From an uncultured Clostridia bacterium (GTDB taxonomy: Bacteria; Bacillota; Clostridia; Lachnospirales; Lachnospiraceae): a stretch of 32,206 nt of DNA. A program made the position numbers and the translations under genes. Numbering within the stretch: the first letter of the stretch is position 1; each line of letters begins with the position of its first letter. This document shows positions 31,212-32,206 of this stretch, in pieces. The DNA lies in assembly GCA_947643415.1 (NCBI GenBank), contig CANRWA010000042.1, positions 1-32,206 of the forward strand, read 5' to 3'. The notes under the pieces are model-generated. The model was not told where the DNA came from, searched no databases, and was given only the letters and a program-made list of their open reading frames with translations.

Positions 31212-31927
31212 ATCTGTCTCTCCCAAAACCGAAGCAATGTAGACTTAAATTCAGCAACACTTCCTTTACTGACTGTCACATGCTGCCCATCTGACATAAT
31301 CACATCCGCTTCATCCATACCAGTTACATTTGCCAGATTTATGATACACCCTCTATCAACAAAATAAAAATATTCCTGACCTATTTCCTCTGAAACTTGA
31401 GACAGTGTCTTTCGGACCGAAGCTGTATCCCTATTTCTCATATGAAAAACGGCATACTTCCCGTCTTTCAGAATATAAAGAATATCCCGGTAAAGAAGCT
31501 GATTTACATGGTTTTTTACTTTTATCACATAATATTCACTTCGTTCCAGTCCATACAGTTTATAGAAATCTTCCAGTGCTACTGGCAATTTATCATCTAA
31601 TGCTGTCTTAGGAATATAACGGAATACAGAAAACTCATAGGCAGTAATCGCATACTCCAAATGGGATGTGATAAAAATGATTCTCGCTGCCGGCATATTG
31701 TCATGAATATTCTTTGCCAGCCCCATCCCGTCTATTCCCGGCATTTCGATATCCAAAAGAAGGAGATCATAATAAACTCCATCCTGCAGGTCATACATTA
31801 AGTTTTCACTGGACTGGTATGACTGAACTTTTATATCAACACAATGCGTCCGAAAGAATATCTTTGCCAGCGCCTCCACTTTGGAAGCCATCCACGCATC
31901 GTCATCACATATTGCTATATGTAGCAT
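31208..31927 (-). CDS. AgrA-like LytTR response regulator
   Basis: The product has 239 residues. The receiver domain (1-120) begins MLHIAICDDD and has the phospho-acceptor Asp59 in YDLLLLDIEMPG, with Thr and Lys switch residues in IIFITSHLEYA and RYIPKTALDD. The C-terminal LytTR domain (about 130-235) includes LLYRDILYILKDGKYAVFHM and FYFVDRGCIINLANVTGMD. The start at 31927 has GAGGTGAC upstream. It is co-transcribed with the histidine kinase. A near-consensus promoter lies at 31962-31990. Confidence 0.93.
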   Translation of the reverse strand: MLHIAICDDDAWMASKVEALAKIFFRTHCVDIKVQSYQSSENLMYDLQDGVYYDLLLLDIEMPGIDGMGLAKNIHDNMPAARIIFITSHLEYAITAYEFSVFRYIPKTALDDKLPVALEDFYKLYGLERSEYYVIKVKNHVNQLLYRDILYILKDGKYAVFHMRNRDTASVRKTLSQVSEEIGQEYFYFVDRGCIINLANVTGMDEADVIMSDGQHVTVSKGSVAEFKSTLLRFWERQI

Positions 31928-31961
31928 TGTTGTCACCTCAAACATAAATCTCACATCCCGT

Positions 31962-31990
31962 ATTATACCGTAACCTTGCGATTTTCTCAA
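31962..31990 (-). promoter_or_regulatory. Promoter of the kinase-regulator operon
   Basis: TTGAGA (31985-31990) and a perfect TATAAT (31962-31967) are 17 bp apart, 35 bp upstream of the regulator ATG. Confidence 0.85.
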
Positions 31991-31997
31991 CTAACAT

Positions 31998-32036
31998 AAA
32001 AGGCAGAGACAGCCCAATTTCAAGCTGCCCCTGCCT
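31998..32036 (-). terminator. Hairpin between winged-helix gene and kinase-regulator operon
   Basis: Arms aggcagagacagc (32001-32013) / gctgcccctgcct (32024-32036) form an interrupted stem; the downstream T-run is short (TTTTATG). Confidence 0.55.
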
Positions 32037-32042
32037 CTATTC

Positions 32043-32206
32043 TCACCCCACAAACCGATACCCGCTGCCAACCACAGTCTCTATATACCCATCCCCTATC
32101 TTCCTCCGTATTTGGCTCACTACATTTGTCACGGCACTCCCACAATTCGTGCCATGCTCTTTCCATACTGCCTCATAGATCTGCTCTTTACTGAACACCC
32201 AGAATG
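32043..32206 (-). CDS. Solo winged-helix regulator, C-terminal part (cut by window edge)
   Basis: The last 54 codons are visible: FWVFSKEQIYEAVWKEHGTN then GSAVTNVVSQIRRKIGDGYI and GSGYRFVG, stop at 32043. This is nearly the same protein as the one at 27847-28248 (two residue changes at most in the shared part, such as M/T). Its start lies outside the window. Confidence 0.85.
   Translation of the reverse strand, partial: FWVFSKEQIYEAVWKEHGTNCGSAVTNVVSQIRRKIGDGYIETVVGSGYRFVG

Noticed and set aside
27300..32206. Repeats that might be a CRISPR array
   Set aside because: The repeats are 158-bp coding duplicates 4.2 kb apart, not short regularly spaced units; no array or cas gene is seen anywhere.

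Overview
The window looks like a chromosome segment from a low-to-mid GC Gram-positive gut anaerobe, most likely a Lachnospiraceae (Clostridia). Reasons: strong GGAGG ribosome binding sites, consensus sigma-A promoters, a Flp/Tad gene set with a DUF5702-like TadG, a RACo-like ASKHA protein, and Cys-rich KTR, CD3324-like and AgrA/AgrC-like genes. No rRNA, tRNA or CRISPR array was seen. Almost every gene is on the minus strand; the exceptions are the ASKHA gene and one XRE regulator.

Bases 1-7153 carry core genes and one secreted-protein locus. The left edge holds the N-terminal part of a large secreted (RHS/WapA-like) protein. Its promoter has two direct repeats with a 21-bp period just upstream of the -35 box, and a gene for a receiver-less LytTR DNA-binding protein lies next to it, separated by a 166-bp palindromic MITE-like element. 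Then come pgi with a consensus promoter, a conserved membrane protein, and a compact operon: rhomboid protease, flavodoxin-SCP2 fusion, HIT hydrolase, murG.

Bases 7259-13863 hold a plus-strand ASKHA (corrinoid activase-like) gene whose 3' end overlaps the last gene of a minus-strand Tad-pilus cluster: flp remnant, tadG-like, tadE-like, prepilin peptidase, second tadE-like, FHA-like protein. The cluster lacks its ATPase and platform genes, and the flp gene is 5'-truncated next to a mobile element. The first tadE gene is preceded by a perfect 21-bp inverted repeat around a 96-bp segment, possibly an invertible switch.

Bases 13978-23760 are a mobile-element core: three tyrosine recombinases in tandem (Tn554/RIT type), two related DUF6262/TnpC-like coiled-coil proteins, a DinG/XPD-type helicase, a sigma-70-like HTH protein and an XRE regulator, with two gene-poor stretches.

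Bases 23860-32206 are a patchwork of small cargo modules: Cys-rich KTR genes (one broken, one frameshifted at its end), two small membrane proteins (one with an IIGGAD motif), PadR-YjdF, a Vat-like streptogramin acetyltransferase with an alpha/beta-hydrolase remnant, a CD3324-like regulator, a four-gene operon (26-residue membrane peptide, zinc ribbon, lipoprotein erythromycin-esterase homologue, solo winged helix), and an AgrC/AgrA-like kinase-regulator pair. Four copies or fragments of one OmpR-type winged-helix domain are scattered between modules. Two of them, about 96% identical over 158 bp, lie 4.2 kb apart as direct repeats, which suggests that the modules were assembled or duplicated by recombination.
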